Made by a program: the position numbers and the translations under genes
DNA from: Photobacterium atrarenae
Lineage (GTDB): Bacteria > Pseudomonadota > Gammaproteobacteria > Enterobacterales > Vibrionaceae
Direction: 5' to 3'
NCBI RefSeq assembly: GCF_024380015.1
Contig: NZ_CP101509.1
Location: forward strand, 124,001-188,000
Length of the DNA stretch: 64,000 nucleotides
Part shown: one piece after another, positions 20,274-29,098 of the stretch
Numbering within the stretch: position 1 is the stretch's first letter
How the letters are laid out: each line of letters opens with the position of its first letter
Notes under the pieces: model-generated
What the model saw: the letters and a program-made list of their open reading frames with translations, nothing else
The model's database searches: none
What the model was told of the DNA's origin: nothing

Positions 20274-20301
20274 CCAAAGGATACGCCTCGGGAGGCAGAA
20301 T

Positions 20302-21366
20302 TTGCACACATCAATGCTCTACGCCCGCCTGCCCGAGCTTGGTCAGCTGGAAGCGCTGGTCAAACATCAGCTCCCCCATATTCGAACTGTTCCCGTCGAG
20401 ACCCGCAAACTCACGACTGTCTTGCTTGATGCACTTCCTATTCCGCTATATGCCGTCAGCCTGGGCGCGCAGGATCCTCAGGCGCCGGGACTAGTCATTG
20501 TCGGCGGTGTCCACGGGCTGGAGCGGATTGGTTCGCAAGTCGTGCTGACCTTAATGAACAGCTTATGCCAACGCCTCCATTGGGACACCGCCCTGCAACA
20601 TAAACTCCAGGCTATCCGGCTGGTCTTTCTGCCGCTGCTCAACCCGGTCGGGATGGCAAAGCGCTATCGCTCTAATGGCAATCATATCGATTTGATGCGT
20701 AATGCCCCCATCGACAGCAAAGAGCCGACCGCCTGGCTGGTCGGCGGCCACCGGTTCAGCAAGCGCCTGCCCTGGTTTCGTGGTGAGATTGGCCTTGGCA
20801 TGGAAGCCGAAGCACAGGCACTGGTCGATCTGATCGAACAGGAATCGGCGCACCGGCCACTGACGCTGGCACTGGACTGTCATTCCGGCTTTGGCAGCAA
20901 AGACAGACTCTGGTTTCCCTATGCCAAAAGCCGACACCAGCCGATGAAAAAAATCGGCGACATCTATCATCTCAAAGAGCTGTTTTTCAACGCCTATCCG
21001 CATCAGAACTATATTTTCGAGCCACAGGCGCTGCACTACACCTGTCATGGTGACTTGTGGGATTATCTTTATGATCGCTCCGAGGCCGGCGGCACTCACC
21101 TGCTGCCGATCACGCTCGAGATGGGCTCCTGGCGCTGGGTCCGCAAAAACCCGCTGCAACTGGCCGACCGGCTGGGGCTGTTCCACCCGATGAAACCACA
21201 CCGGATCCAGCGCGTGTTAAGAACCCACCTGACTCTGATGGAGTTCTTGATCAATGCCACCTATGCTTACCAATCGTGGTATCAGGGAGAGCTCAGCCAG
21301 TGCTACGCGGATACCGCCACGTCCTTGTGGTACCCCGACGCAACGCCGTTAAACCTGAACGACTAA
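20302..21366 (+). CDS. M14-family zinc carboxypeptidase-like protein
   Basis: 354 residues, no clear signal peptide. The zinc motif HxxE is in GGVHGLERIG (His71, Glu74). An Asn/Arg-type substrate segment (NPVGMAKRYRSNGNHIDLMRN) is followed by the third ligand in DCHSGFG and a Glu in TLEMGSW as candidate catalytic base. This layout fits the M14 group that includes DUF2817 and succinylglutamate-desuccinylase-like proteins; the substrate is unknown. The start is TTG at 20302, six bases behind GGGAGG; the ATG at 20314 would be 18 bases away. The next gene starts 15 bases after its stop, so both are likely one operon. Confidence 0.8.
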   Translation: MHTSMLYARLPELGQLEALVKHQLPHIRTVPVETRKLTTVLLDALPIPLYAVSLGAQDPQAPGLVIVGGVHGLERIGSQVVLTLMNSLCQRLHWDTALQHKLQAIRLVFLPLLNPVGMAKRYRSNGNHIDLMRNAPIDSKEPTAWLVGGHRFSKRLPWFRGEIGLGMEAEAQALVDLIEQESAHRPLTLALDCHSGFGSKDRLWFPYAKSRHQPMKKIGDIYHLKELFFNAYPHQNYIFEPQALHYTCHGDLWDYLYDRSEAGGTHLLPITLEMGSWRWVRKNPLQLADRLGLFHPMKPHRIQRVLRTHLTLMEFLINATYAYQSWYQGELSQCYADTATSLWYPDATPLNLND

Positions 21367-21381
21367 ATTGAATGGGTCGCC

Positions 21382-22203
21382 ATGAAAACAATCGATATGG
21401 AAAGCCACCCGAACAGCGGGCCTGCAATTCGCTCTGCTTCAACATCATCTCAGCGTCCTCTGGTCTTGCTGCGGGGACTGTTACGGGAACAACGCCACTG
21501 GGGGGCCTTCTATACCTTACTCTGCCAACAATATCCTGAGCGTGCTGTGATTTGCCTTGATCTCGCCGGCAATGGCAAACGATATCAGGCTCAGTCGCCA
21601 GCCAATATCCGGGAGATGGTTCATGATCTGCGCGTCCAGTTACGCCTGCAGGACACGGTGATTGATGAGATTGATCTGATTGCGATTTCGATGGGCGGCA
21701 TGATCGCCCTGGAGTGGATGACGTGTTACCCGGATGAGATCCATTCAGTCGTACTCATCAACACCAGCGTTCGTCCTTATTCCCCGTTTTATCACCGCTT
21801 AAACTGGCGGCAGCTGCCGCGGATCGTCCGTGCCCTGTTCAGCTCGCCGGAGATTCAGGAAACCACCATCATGCACCTGACGTCGAATTTCCCGCAACAG
21901 CATCAGGCAGTCCTCGAACAGTGGATCGCCTGGCGTGCGCAGTGCCCGGTCAGCCGCGCTAATGCCATCGTACAACTTGCAGCAGCCGCCAGATATCGCG
22001 CCCGCTATTCACCAACAAAACCCACCCTGCTGCTGGCATCGCACCAGGATCAGCTGGTTGATGTCCGTTGCAGTCAAGCCCTGGCAACCCGCTGGCAGGT
22101 TCCCCTGCTGCTGCACCCAAGCGCCGGTCATGATTTACCGCTCGATGATCCACACTGGCTACTAGATCAAATTCACCATTTTGACCACACCTGCCAGATG
22201 TAA
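21382..22203 (+). CDS. alpha/beta hydrolase
   Basis: 273 residues. The fold is shown by the oxyanion segment VLLRGLLREQRHWG, a strand-Asp (CLDLAGNG), and the nucleophile elbow AISMGG. A late Asp (ASHQDQLVD) and His (SAGHDLPLDDP) complete the triad. It is cytosolic, with no signal peptide. The elbow has Ala rather than Gly before the serine (AxSxG), which is tolerated in this superfamily. It is probably co-transcribed with the preceding peptidase gene. The substrate cannot be told. Confidence 0.82.
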   Translation: MKTIDMESHPNSGPAIRSASTSSQRPLVLLRGLLREQRHWGAFYTLLCQQYPERAVICLDLAGNGKRYQAQSPANIREMVHDLRVQLRLQDTVIDEIDLIAISMGGMIALEWMTCYPDEIHSVVLINTSVRPYSPFYHRLNWRQLPRIVRALFSSPEIQETTIMHLTSNFPQQHQAVLEQWIAWRAQCPVSRANAIVQLAAAARYRARYSPTKPTLLLASHQDQLVDVRCSQALATRWQVPLLLHPSAGHDLPLDDPHWLLDQIHHFDHTCQM

Positions 22204-22220
22204 AGGACGCCCATAACAAA

Positions 22221-22252
22221 ATCGCCGCAAGTCCCTGAAGGCTTGCGGCGAT
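22221..22252. terminator. bidirectional hairpin between convergent genes
   Basis: ATCGCCGCAAG and its complement form an 11-pair stem with a 10-base loop, 18 bases past the hydrolase stop and 27 bases past the convergent lipoprotein gene. T-tracts are weak on both sides. Confidence 0.6.
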
Positions 22253-22278
22253 CACGTCTCTTAAACAGCTGGCGCAGA

Positions 22279-22935
22279 TTAACGTGGACGGGCAAACACC
22301 TGAGTCCAGTAAATGCCGTACTGTGCACTTGAGTTGGTCACGGAAGACGCACCCATCTGAGTAAAGTTGGCGCTCATGATGTTTTTACAGTGACCCGGGC
22401 TCTTCAACCAACCATCCATCACTGCAGTAATTGACTTCTGACCGGCCGCAATATTTTCACCGGTTGCCGACCAGCTATAACCTTGATCGGTCACACGATC
22501 GCTTGGCGAATCGCCATTCAGGCCCGTGTGGCTGAAGAAGTTATAGTTCGCCATGTTACTGGAGTGAACAAACGCCGCCTGCTCCAGCGCGTAATCCCAA
22601 GTCAGTGCAGGCACGGCCGGCATCATCTGGCCGCCACAGTCACGTGCTTGGGCACGGGCCGCATTCACCGCTGCCAGCATTTGCTCAGCGAAATCACCAT
22701 TTGAAGCGCTATCGCCACTGCCTGTGTTGTCGTTATTTTCCGAGCCACTGCCCGTGTTGCCGCTGCCGCTACTACCGCTACCACCGTTGTTCCCGTCAAA
22801 GCCGTTGTCACCGGAAACTGCAGAGCCGTTACCGGTATTGCCGCTGGAAGTCGCGCTGTCACCAGAGCCGCCGCCTGAGCCACCACAACCTGTAATGATT
22901 AATGAAGAAAGAATTAAGAGTGCAAGTGTTCGCAT
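22279..22935 (-). CDS. CAP/SCP-domain lipoprotein
   Basis: 218 residues. A lipoprotein signal ends in the lipobox ITGC (Cys17). A Gly/Ser/Asn-rich low-complexity linker (about 18-80) follows, then a CAP (SCP-like) domain with HSSNMANYNFFSHTG, a GENIAAG segment and HCKNIMSANFTQMG. These supply the His and Glu residues typical of the CAP cavity. Bacterial CAP lipoproteins are surface or envelope proteins of mostly unknown activity. The linker would hold the domain away from the membrane. It stands alone, with an AT-rich upstream region. Confidence 0.88.
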   Translation of the reverse strand: MRTLALLILSSLIITGCGGSGGGSGDSATSSGNTGNGSAVSGDNGFDGNNGGSGSSGSGNTGSGSENNDNTGSGDSASNGDFAEQMLAAVNAARAQARDCGGQMMPAVPALTWDYALEQAAFVHSSNMANYNFFSHTGLNGDSPSDRVTDQGYSWSATGENIAAGQKSITAVMDGWLKSPGHCKNIMSANFTQMGASSVTNSSAQYGIYWTQVFARPR

Positions 22936-23465
22936 GGGTACATCCAGTTAATATGTTGAATTTGTGTTTTCAAAATACACTTAGATGCTGTTCGGATAGC
23001 AAAAAAGTTTATTATGAAAGCAATATTTTTAGCTGAGCTAATGCTCGGATAACCTTAATGTGCGAAACAATATACTGACCATAGGCTGAACACATCAATA
23101 TGCAACGGTTACTTTTTATCCATCCTGACAGACTTTTGACAAACTCATTCTGTTTAAATTTTGAACAATCATTCATTTTAATTCTGATAAAACAGTTAGG
23201 TAAATGAGTGTCGCTATACTTATCCTCATGTATAACTCAGCAGACAGCCAGATAAGAAAAGTCAGGCATATTTTTTTCGACACTTAGACGCGTAACCAAA
23301 CCCCAAAAAATATAAAACACGAAATCTGAGAAAATATAACTTTTTAAACAACAAAATAATGACAGTAATTATTTTTTTGTCGTCTTTATTTATGGCAATT
23401 TTTTATATGACACAGAAACTTATTTGTTACATCATTGTTAATGATAATAGATTTAAGCTGACGAA
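22936..23465. other. AT-rich intergenic stretch
   Basis: About 530 bases between the divergent lipoprotein promoter and the modC terminator. It is strongly AT-rich with poly-T and poly-A runs. A short open frame at 23359-23550 lacks a credible ribosome site and runs through the modC terminator, so I do not call a gene. Confidence 0.6.
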
Positions 23466-23492
23466 AAAAAACCGGATGAATCCATCCGGCTT
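23466..23492 (-). terminator. terminator of modABC
   Basis: On the minus strand CCGGATG and CATCCGG flank a short loop and are followed by eight T. It lies about 80 bases behind the modC stop. Confidence 0.88.
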
Positions 23493-23569
23493 GTATTCAG
23501 TGCTTCTTGAGCACCATCTTCTTGAACTCTATATAGGAAGGGGGGCGTAACACCACTTTCGCGTCGTGA

Positions 23570-24649
23570 TTACGCCAAATCGTTCTGAGTTACACTGACC
23601 CCTTTAATTTGTGCGTAAACTTCATCCCCAGCGGTTAACTGCAAATCTTCTGCCGCCCACAACGTCAGGTTGGCCCAGATCCGGGATTCACCTATCCGGA
23701 GTTGCACCGCAACATGCTGCTCCTCATCCGGCGGCAACACCTTATCAATACTGGCTCTGAGGATGTTTCGGATACTAGTCTGGTGCGGCTGCACCCTGGT
23801 CAGGGAGACATCATTGGCATGGATCCGGACCCGCACCCACTCGCCCAGCGACCGATTCAGCCGGCCAACCCAGAGGCTGGCATGCGGATCGAGAACAACT
23901 TGGGTCAGCGTATATCTGGGGTGGTGATGGTTGACCCGGGCACTGATCAACGAGCTCTGCTCTTTGGCAGGCAGCCAGGGCCGCATTTCAGCGGAACCCC
24001 AGACACTGTTTACATGTCCGGCAATCACCACCTTGCCCTGATTCAGCATCACCATATGATCCGCCAGCCGCAAGATCTCATCCAGGCTGTGAGTCACATA
24101 AAGAATTGGGATTTTTACCCGTTTTGCCAGAGATTCCAGATACGGCATCAACTCTTGCTTGCGCGGTAAATCCAGCGAAGCCAGCGGCTCATCCATCAAC
24201 AGCATCTCCGGACGGCTCAGCAGAGCCCGGCCAATAGCCACTCGCTGCTTTTCGCCGCCGGACAGCGACGCCGGATAACGTTTGAGTAAGTGTTCAATCC
24301 CCAGTAGGGCGACAACATCATCAACATGTGCCTGATCCACCGTCCGGCAGCCGTAAGTCAGATTTCCGGTGACGGTGTAATGTGGAAACAATCGTGCATC
24401 CTGAAAAACATAACCAATCCGGCGTTTCTCCGGTGGCAGGAATACCCCGCGTCGGCTGTCATACAAAACATGCTCGCCGAGCTGAATTCGTCCGCTGTCG
24501 GGTTGACTCAAACCGCTGATCACATTGATCAGCGAAGTTTTGCCGGTGCCGGAACGGCCGAAAATCGCGGTAATCCCCTCCATCGGTAGGTCCAGCTTCA
24601 CATCCAGTGCCAGGCTACCCAGCTGTTGTTGAATATCCAGTGTCAGCAT
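23570..24649 (-). CDS. modC: molybdate ABC transporter, ATP-binding subunit
   Basis: 359 residues from the ATG at 24649, which has GGAGG four bases upstream and overlaps the modB stop. The frame is open 39 bases further, but that part has no homology pattern. Walker A GRSGTGKT, signature LSGGEKQRVAIGRAL and Walker B LLMDEPLASLD are followed by a C-terminal Mop/TOBE domain (about the last 70 residues) that binds oxyanion. It energises molybdate import with ModB and ModA. Confidence 0.95.
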   Translation of the reverse strand: MLTLDIQQQLGSLALDVKLDLPMEGITAIFGRSGTGKTSLINVISGLSQPDSGRIQLGEHVLYDSRRGVFLPPEKRRIGYVFQDARLFPHYTVTGNLTYGCRTVDQAHVDDVVALLGIEHLLKRYPASLSGGEKQRVAIGRALLSRPEMLLMDEPLASLDLPRKQELMPYLESLAKRVKIPILYVTHSLDEILRLADHMVMLNQGKVVIAGHVNSVWGSAEMRPWLPAKEQSSLISARVNHHHPRYTLTQVVLDPHASLWVGRLNRSLGEWVRVRIHANDVSLTRVQPHQTSIRNILRASIDKVLPPDEEQHVAVQLRIGESRIWANLTLWAAEDLQLTAGDEVYAQIKGVSVTQNDLA

Positions 24650-25335
24650 GGGGCCTCCAACCGATTGCGCGCCAGTCTGGCCAGCCACTCAGAAATCAAT
24701 AAAGACACCAGTGCAATCACAATCGCAATGATGCACAGGCGTGCCGCTTCTGTTTCCGCGCCCGGCGTTTCAATAAAGGAGTACATCGCCAATGGAATGG
24801 TTTGAGTCTCGCCGGGAATGTTTGATACAAAGGTAATCGTCGCGCCAAACTCTCCCAACGCCCGGGCAAACGCCAGGATTGTCCCGGTCAGGATCCCGGG
24901 CAGGGTCAGCGGCAGTGTGATGGTGAAAAAGACTTTCACCGGTCCCGCCCCCAAAGTGCGAGCGGCCTGCTCCAGTTTGGTATCGACACTTTCCAGCGCC
25001 AGCCGGATTGAGCGCACCATCAACGGAAAGGCAACCACCGCCACGGCAACAGCGGCACCACGCCAGCTGAAACTAAACGTGATACCGAACCAGTCATAGA
25101 GCCATTGGCCCACCACACCCTGCCGCCCCAGGACAATCAGCAGTAAATAGCCAATCACCACCGGCGGCAATACTAAAGGTAGGTGGATCAATCCATCGAC
25201 AAATCCCTTTCCGATAAACTGTCGCCGCGCCAACAACCAGGCCAACCCGATCCCGAACGGTATACTGACCAACACTGCAACACCGGCCACCTTCAAGCTC
25301 AGCAGCAGCGCCAGCCATTCGTAATCAGTGAGCAC
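24643..25335 (-). CDS. modB: molybdate ABC transporter, permease
   Basis: 230 residues from GTG at 25335. A TTG 15 bases further upstream is also possible. I chose GTG because the following VLTDYEWLALLLSLK is the usual ModB N-terminus. Five to six membrane helices are visible, with the ABC-permease EAA loop (LEQAARTLGAGPVKVFFTITLPLTLPGI). The modA stop lies inside its start region and its own stop overlaps modC, so the operon is translationally coupled. Confidence 0.94.
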   Translation of the reverse strand: MLTDYEWLALLLSLKVAGVAVLVSIPFGIGLAWLLARRQFIGKGFVDGLIHLPLVLPPVVIGYLLLIVLGRQGVVGQWLYDWFGITFSFSWRGAAVAVAVVAFPLMVRSIRLALESVDTKLEQAARTLGAGPVKVFFTITLPLTLPGILTGTILAFARALGEFGATITFVSNIPGETQTIPLAMYSFIETPGAETEAARLCIIAIVIALVSLLISEWLARLARNRLEAPC

Positions 25336-26101
25336 GCGCCGCAACCCCAAAGCCGTATTTCTCGAAAATCATCTGCGCCTGCTCCGATTGCAGAAAATCA
25401 AAGTAAGCTCTCGCCGCTGCATCAGCCTGCCCCTTCACCAACGCCGTCGGGTAAGTGATCGGGGTATGACTCGATGCCGGCAACTCCGCAACAATTTTGA
25501 CTTTCTCCGACACTAAAGCATCGGTTTTGTACACAATCCCCAGTAGAGCTTCCTCGCGCTCTACCAGCAACAGCGCCGAGCGAACATTGTTGGCCCGCGC
25601 AAGTAAAGGCATTGCTTGTGGCCAGAGGCCCAGATTTTCCAGTGATTGTTTGGCATACATCCCTGCCGGCACATGGTTCGGATCGCCCGTTGCCAGACGC
25701 GTCCCTTGGAGCGCCACGGTTAGATCCCAGGAGGCCGAAATTTCGATCTGCTCTGCCAGGTAGCTTTCCGGTGCCACCATCACCAGACTATTGGTCAGCA
25801 GTGCTTTTCGGCTATCCGGTTCAATCGCCTTTTGCTGCTCTACATAATCCATCCATTTTTCATTGGCCGAGAGATAAATATCCGCCGGTGCCCCCTGGGC
25901 GATCTGTCGGGCCAGAGCTGACGAAGAAGCAAATGACAAGATCGATGCCGTGCCCGTTTGCTGCTCATATAGTGCCGCAACTTCCTTCATTGCATTGGTC
26001 AGCGACGCCGCTGCAAACACCGTGACTTTCTCCGCAGCCGACACACTACCCGCAGCCACGAAAGCACAACACGCAAACAACCCGGACTTCAACTTCTTCA
26101 C
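25325..26101 (-). CDS. modA: periplasmic molybdate-binding protein
   Basis: 258 residues with a Sec signal peptide (cleavage near 22, after SVSA). The type II binding-protein pattern is clear: VFAAASLTNAMKEV at the first strand and FASSSALARQIAQGAPADIYLSA supplying the Ser ligands. The pattern continues with GDPNHVPAGMYAKQSLE and a conserved Tyr-containing late segment. It captures molybdate (or tungstate) and delivers it to ModBC. It is the first gene of modABC, with a ModE-type operator directly upstream. Confidence 0.95.
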   Translation of the reverse strand: MKKLKSGLFACCAFVAAGSVSAAEKVTVFAAASLTNAMKEVAALYEQQTGTASILSFASSSALARQIAQGAPADIYLSANEKWMDYVEQQKAIEPDSRKALLTNSLVMVAPESYLAEQIEISASWDLTVALQGTRLATGDPNHVPAGMYAKQSLENLGLWPQAMPLLARANNVRSALLLVEREEALLGIVYKTDALVSEKVKIVAELPASSHTPITYPTALVKGQADAAARAYFDFLQSEQAQMIFEKYGFGVAARAH

Positions 26102-26132
26102 AACCTGACTCCTGAATTCTTTATCAATAAAA

Positions 26133-26162
26133 CAGCGATATATACATTACTATATATCGCTG
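26133..26162. promoter_or_regulatory. ModE-type operator of modABC
   Basis: A perfect inverted repeat, CAGCGATATATA - CATTAC - TATATATCGCTG, has 12-base arms and a 6-base spacer, 31 bases upstream of modA. The arms match the known ModE consensus in their TATA-rich inner half and the CG outer part. ModE with molybdate would repress transcription here. A modE gene is not in the window. Confidence 0.88.
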
Positions 26163-26212
26163 TCCGGGCCTAGTTGTTCTTAAAAAACATCATCATCCTA
26201 AAGACAGCTTGT

Positions 26213-26905
26213 TCACGCCGGGGACGGCACCAAAACGGATGATTGATCACGCAACTGGCCAGCCAGCGCAATCGCGGCTGCTTTGGCGTCAGCCAGCGAT
26301 TGTTCATGACGCGCATCACCAAACTCCTGATACTCAGAGCGGATCTCATAAAACGAATTCACCCCGAGATACTTGCTGAGCACCTCGATGTGGGTGCCCA
26401 GATGGTTCATGTGGGCTTTAATCCCGCCCGGCTCAAAGCCAAACTCGCCCGCAGAAGAGAGCAACACCAGGGTTTTGCCCTGAAACATGGGCTCAAGCGG
26501 CGTGTCACCCCGGTTTAAATCAAATGTGAACGTCTTATTGATTCGGATCACCTGATCAAACCAGGCTTTCAGCGCTGCCGGCATGCCGTAGTTGTACATC
26601 GGTGCCGTCATGATGATCAGATCAGCCGCTTCAACTTCCGCAATCAGGGTATCTGAAAGCGCCAGCAGTTGATGTTGCGCCACGCTGCGTTGCGCTTCCG
26701 GGGTAAACACCGCGGCAATCCAGTCTTGCGAAATGAACTCAGGCGGCATTGCGCCGACATCCCGGTAGACAATCGTATCCTGATGACTTTTCTTCATCCA
26801 TTCATCGATGAACAAGGCGCCGAGTTGTTTCGAGATAGAATTGTATCCGGCAATGACATGATCGGTCCGGCGGGCGCTAGAATCGATAACAAGTAAATTT
26901 TTCAT
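26213..26905 (-). CDS. azoR: FMN-dependent NADH azoreductase/quinone reductase
   Basis: 230 residues with a flavodoxin-like fold. LLVIDSSARRTDH is the FMN phosphate loop. PMYNYGMPAALKAWFDQVIRINKTF is the AzoR hallmark, and SSAGEFGFEPGG is a third flavin-contact segment. Such enzymes reduce quinones and azo compounds by two electrons and protect against quinone stress. It is divergent from the LysR gene at 27022, which is the likely regulator. Confidence 0.9.
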   Translation of the reverse strand: MKNLLVIDSSARRTDHVIAGYNSISKQLGALFIDEWMKKSHQDTIVYRDVGAMPPEFISQDWIAAVFTPEAQRSVAQHQLLALSDTLIAEVEAADLIIMTAPMYNYGMPAALKAWFDQVIRINKTFTFDLNRGDTPLEPMFQGKTLVLLSSAGEFGFEPGGIKAHMNHLGTHIEVLSKYLGVNSFYEIRSEYQEFGDARHEQSLADAKAAAIALAGQLRDQSSVLVPSPA

Positions 26906-27021
26906 GTGGTAACCTTCTTAACAAAGTGTGCTGAACGGGATCATTCTCACCAAAGCAGTACATTTTGACAAAAGGGATTAATTTTCAGACAGGTGAATAA
27001 ATTTCACTTATAGGGAGCGCT

Positions 27022-27957
27022 ATGTTTGGTCAACTGCCGTCACTCAGGAGTATCAGAACCTTTGAATCTGCGGCACGGTTGGGCAGTTTTAAAGAAGCGG
27101 CCCTGGAGCTGCATGTTTCACCAACGGCCGTATCGCATCAGATCCGCACGTTAGAGGGGCAGCTCCAGGTCAAGCTGTTCGAACGTCATACCCGCGCCGT
27201 TGTGTTGACTGCCGATGGTGAAAAGCTTGCCCGGGTCGCCCATCAAATGCTGCGGGCGCTTTCGGACACCCTCAATGAAATCACCCATCGCGATGCGCCC
27301 CTGACCATTGGGACCACCACTGCATTTGCCGCAATGTGGCTGGTGCCTCATCTGAGCGAATTTCGCAGCGCGCACCCAAATATCGATATTCAGGTGAAAG
27401 CAGATGATCAACCGGTAGATATAACTACCCAGCACCAGGTCGATCTGGTCATCCGCTACGGGATCATGCCGGATGATGATCCCGACGCTTCACTGCTGTT
27501 TCGCGAATCGCTCCAGTGCTATGCAGCACCCGCGTACTGGCAAAGCCTCCTCCGGCCTGCAGCCTCCCCGGCCAGCATCTTGTGTACCCGGTGGAAAAAC
27601 CCGGCACTGCCCCCAGTTCATGATCAGCAAAGACTCAGAAACCTGTTCCCCAACCAACAGCCAATCACGGTTCGTGAATTTGAAGAAGAAAACCAGATCA
27701 TCCAGGCCGCCCTTGCCGGGCAGGGGATAGCGCTGGTCAGTCAGTTGCTGGTCGAAACCCCGCTGGCCAACGGTTGGCTGGTCTCTGCGCCGCAAGAGCC
27801 CGCTGTAAGCGCAGCCGCGCATCCTTTCTCCGGCCTGGATTATTATTTGAAAATACCTGATCGGAGCCGGACCAACCCGGCGGTTTGCCAATTCGCTGAC
27901 TGGCTGGGCCGAAAACTCAGTTCTTACCAATCACAGTCAGTCAGTGATCAGAAATAG
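27022..27957 (+). CDS. LysR-family regulator (GcvA-like), 3' end supplied by a repeat
   Basis: 311 residues. The N-terminal winged HTH (about 5-64, FESAARLGSFKEAALELHVSPTAVS) is GcvA-like. An effector-binding domain runs from about 92 to 295. It is divergent from azoR, the usual arrangement for a LysR regulator and its target. The last 11 codons and the stop lie inside a dispersed repeat starting near 27925, so the native C-terminus has been replaced. The replaced tail is outside the folded domain and function is probably kept. Confidence 0.88.
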   Translation: MFGQLPSLRSIRTFESAARLGSFKEAALELHVSPTAVSHQIRTLEGQLQVKLFERHTRAVVLTADGEKLARVAHQMLRALSDTLNEITHRDAPLTIGTTTAFAAMWLVPHLSEFRSAHPNIDIQVKADDQPVDITTQHQVDLVIRYGIMPDDDPDASLLFRESLQCYAAPAYWQSLLRPAASPASILCTRWKNPALPPVHDQQRLRNLFPNQQPITVREFEEENQIIQAALAGQGIALVSQLLVETPLANGWLVSAPQEPAVSAAAHPFSGLDYYLKIPDRSRTNPAVCQFADWLGRKLSSYQSQSVSDQK

Positions 27958-28086
27958 CGCAGGAAAAATGCTTGAGAACAAGGCGGGGTTTTTCGATAAG
28001 CAGTTATTCTACAATCAAAAATTCTAACGCAGTTATCGAGCGTTTTAACAAGCTAGGATGACCAGTTATTGACTACGATTGGAATA
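27925..28086. repeat. MITE-like repeat, copy 1
   Basis: About 162 bases, close to 90% identical by eye to 31603-31764. The ends are imperfect inverted repeats: TACCAATCACAGTCA at the left, and TTCCAATCGTAGTCAATAA read on the minus strand from the right. It carries no ORF of its own. It overlaps the 3' end of the LysR gene and stops eight bases before the end of the convergent LysR gene at 28094. It is probably a non-autonomous element moved by a transposase encoded elsewhere. Confidence 0.8.
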
Positions 28087-28093
28087 AAACGGC

Positions 28094-29008
28094 TTAGCTC
28101 ATCTCTAAGTTCCCGTAGTATTGCGACTTCCAGGCAAACACATGGTCAATAAAAGCATCAATCCTCGCGGGCCGGTTCTCCCGGTCCCGGTACATCAGAT
28201 AAACCTCCCGGTCATGCCCTTTCCAGTCTGGCAGCACCGGAACCAAATGGTGCTCATCTTCCGAGTGTGAATCGAAGTAATAGGGTGGCATCCAGGCGAT
28301 CCCCAACCCCTGGCTGGCCGCATCCCGCACCAGCAGCACATCATTAGAGGTAAAACAAAACCCTTGATTCAACTGGAATGTTTCCCCTGAGATCTGGTGC
28401 TGCATAGCCCAATGAGCATCGGCAGTGATCGTCAGCAGGCGGTGGTCGACCAGTTCAGACGGATGGGTGATTGGCGCATGTTGCTTCAAATACACCGTCG
28501 AAGCGCATAACTTGAACGGCAGATGCCATAGCTTGCGGGCAATCCAATCGGTCTCTATCCGATCGCCGATCCGAAAGGTGAGATCAACCTGTCTGGAGAG
28601 CAAATCAATCTTTTCATTTTGAACATCCAGTTCGATATGGATATCCGGGTGTTTTTCGGCAAACGCATAAATACAATGCTTGAGCCAAACCTGCGTCATG
28701 TTGATCGGAGCCGAGATCTTAATCTTGCCGGACAATCCCAGGCGATCGTCTTCAATCCGCGATTGCACGCTCTCCAGGCCATGAAGGAAGGGCTCACACA
28801 GCTGACGATAACGAGCGCCGTCCCGCGTTAACGAGAAGTGATGGGCACTTCGGTTCAACAACCGACAATTAAGCTGAGATTCCAGCCGTTTCATTCGCCG
28901 ACTCAAGGTGGCAAGCGGAATATTGAGCCGGTCTGCCGCCTGGGTCAGGCTCTCATACTGGGTTGCTTGCACAAACAGGTGTAAATCATCCAGAGAATGA
29001 CCTTTCAT
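28094..29008 (-). CDS. LysR-family regulator
   Basis: 304 residues. The N-terminal winged HTH (FVQATQYESLTQAADRLNIPLATLSRRMKRLE) belongs to the CrgA/AaeR-like group. An effector-binding domain follows. It is divergent from the EamA exporter gene at 29099 with about 90 bases between starts, so it probably controls that exporter. Its effector is unknown. The start ATG is a few bases behind a weak GAGGG. Confidence 0.88.
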   Translation of the reverse strand: MKGHSLDDLHLFVQATQYESLTQAADRLNIPLATLSRRMKRLESQLNCRLLNRSAHHFSLTRDGARYRQLCEPFLHGLESVQSRIEDDRLGLSGKIKISAPINMTQVWLKHCIYAFAEKHPDIHIELDVQNEKIDLLSRQVDLTFRIGDRIETDWIARKLWHLPFKLCASTVYLKQHAPITHPSELVDHRLLTITADAHWAMQHQISGETFQLNQGFCFTSNDVLLVRDAASQGLGIAWMPPYYFDSHSEDEHHLVPVLPDWKGHDREVYLMYRDRENRPARIDAFIDHVFAWKSQYYGNLEMS

Positions 29009-29098
29009 TTTTGAGATAAACCCTCTTAAAACTGTCGCTTAACAATCACTAATGCAATTTATATGCTTTGGCTTCCTGTTTCAAACCTGAGGTTCACC

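Noticed and set aside
23359..23550. 63-codon open frame after the AT-rich stretch
   Set aside because: No ribosome site, and it reads through the modC terminator hairpin.
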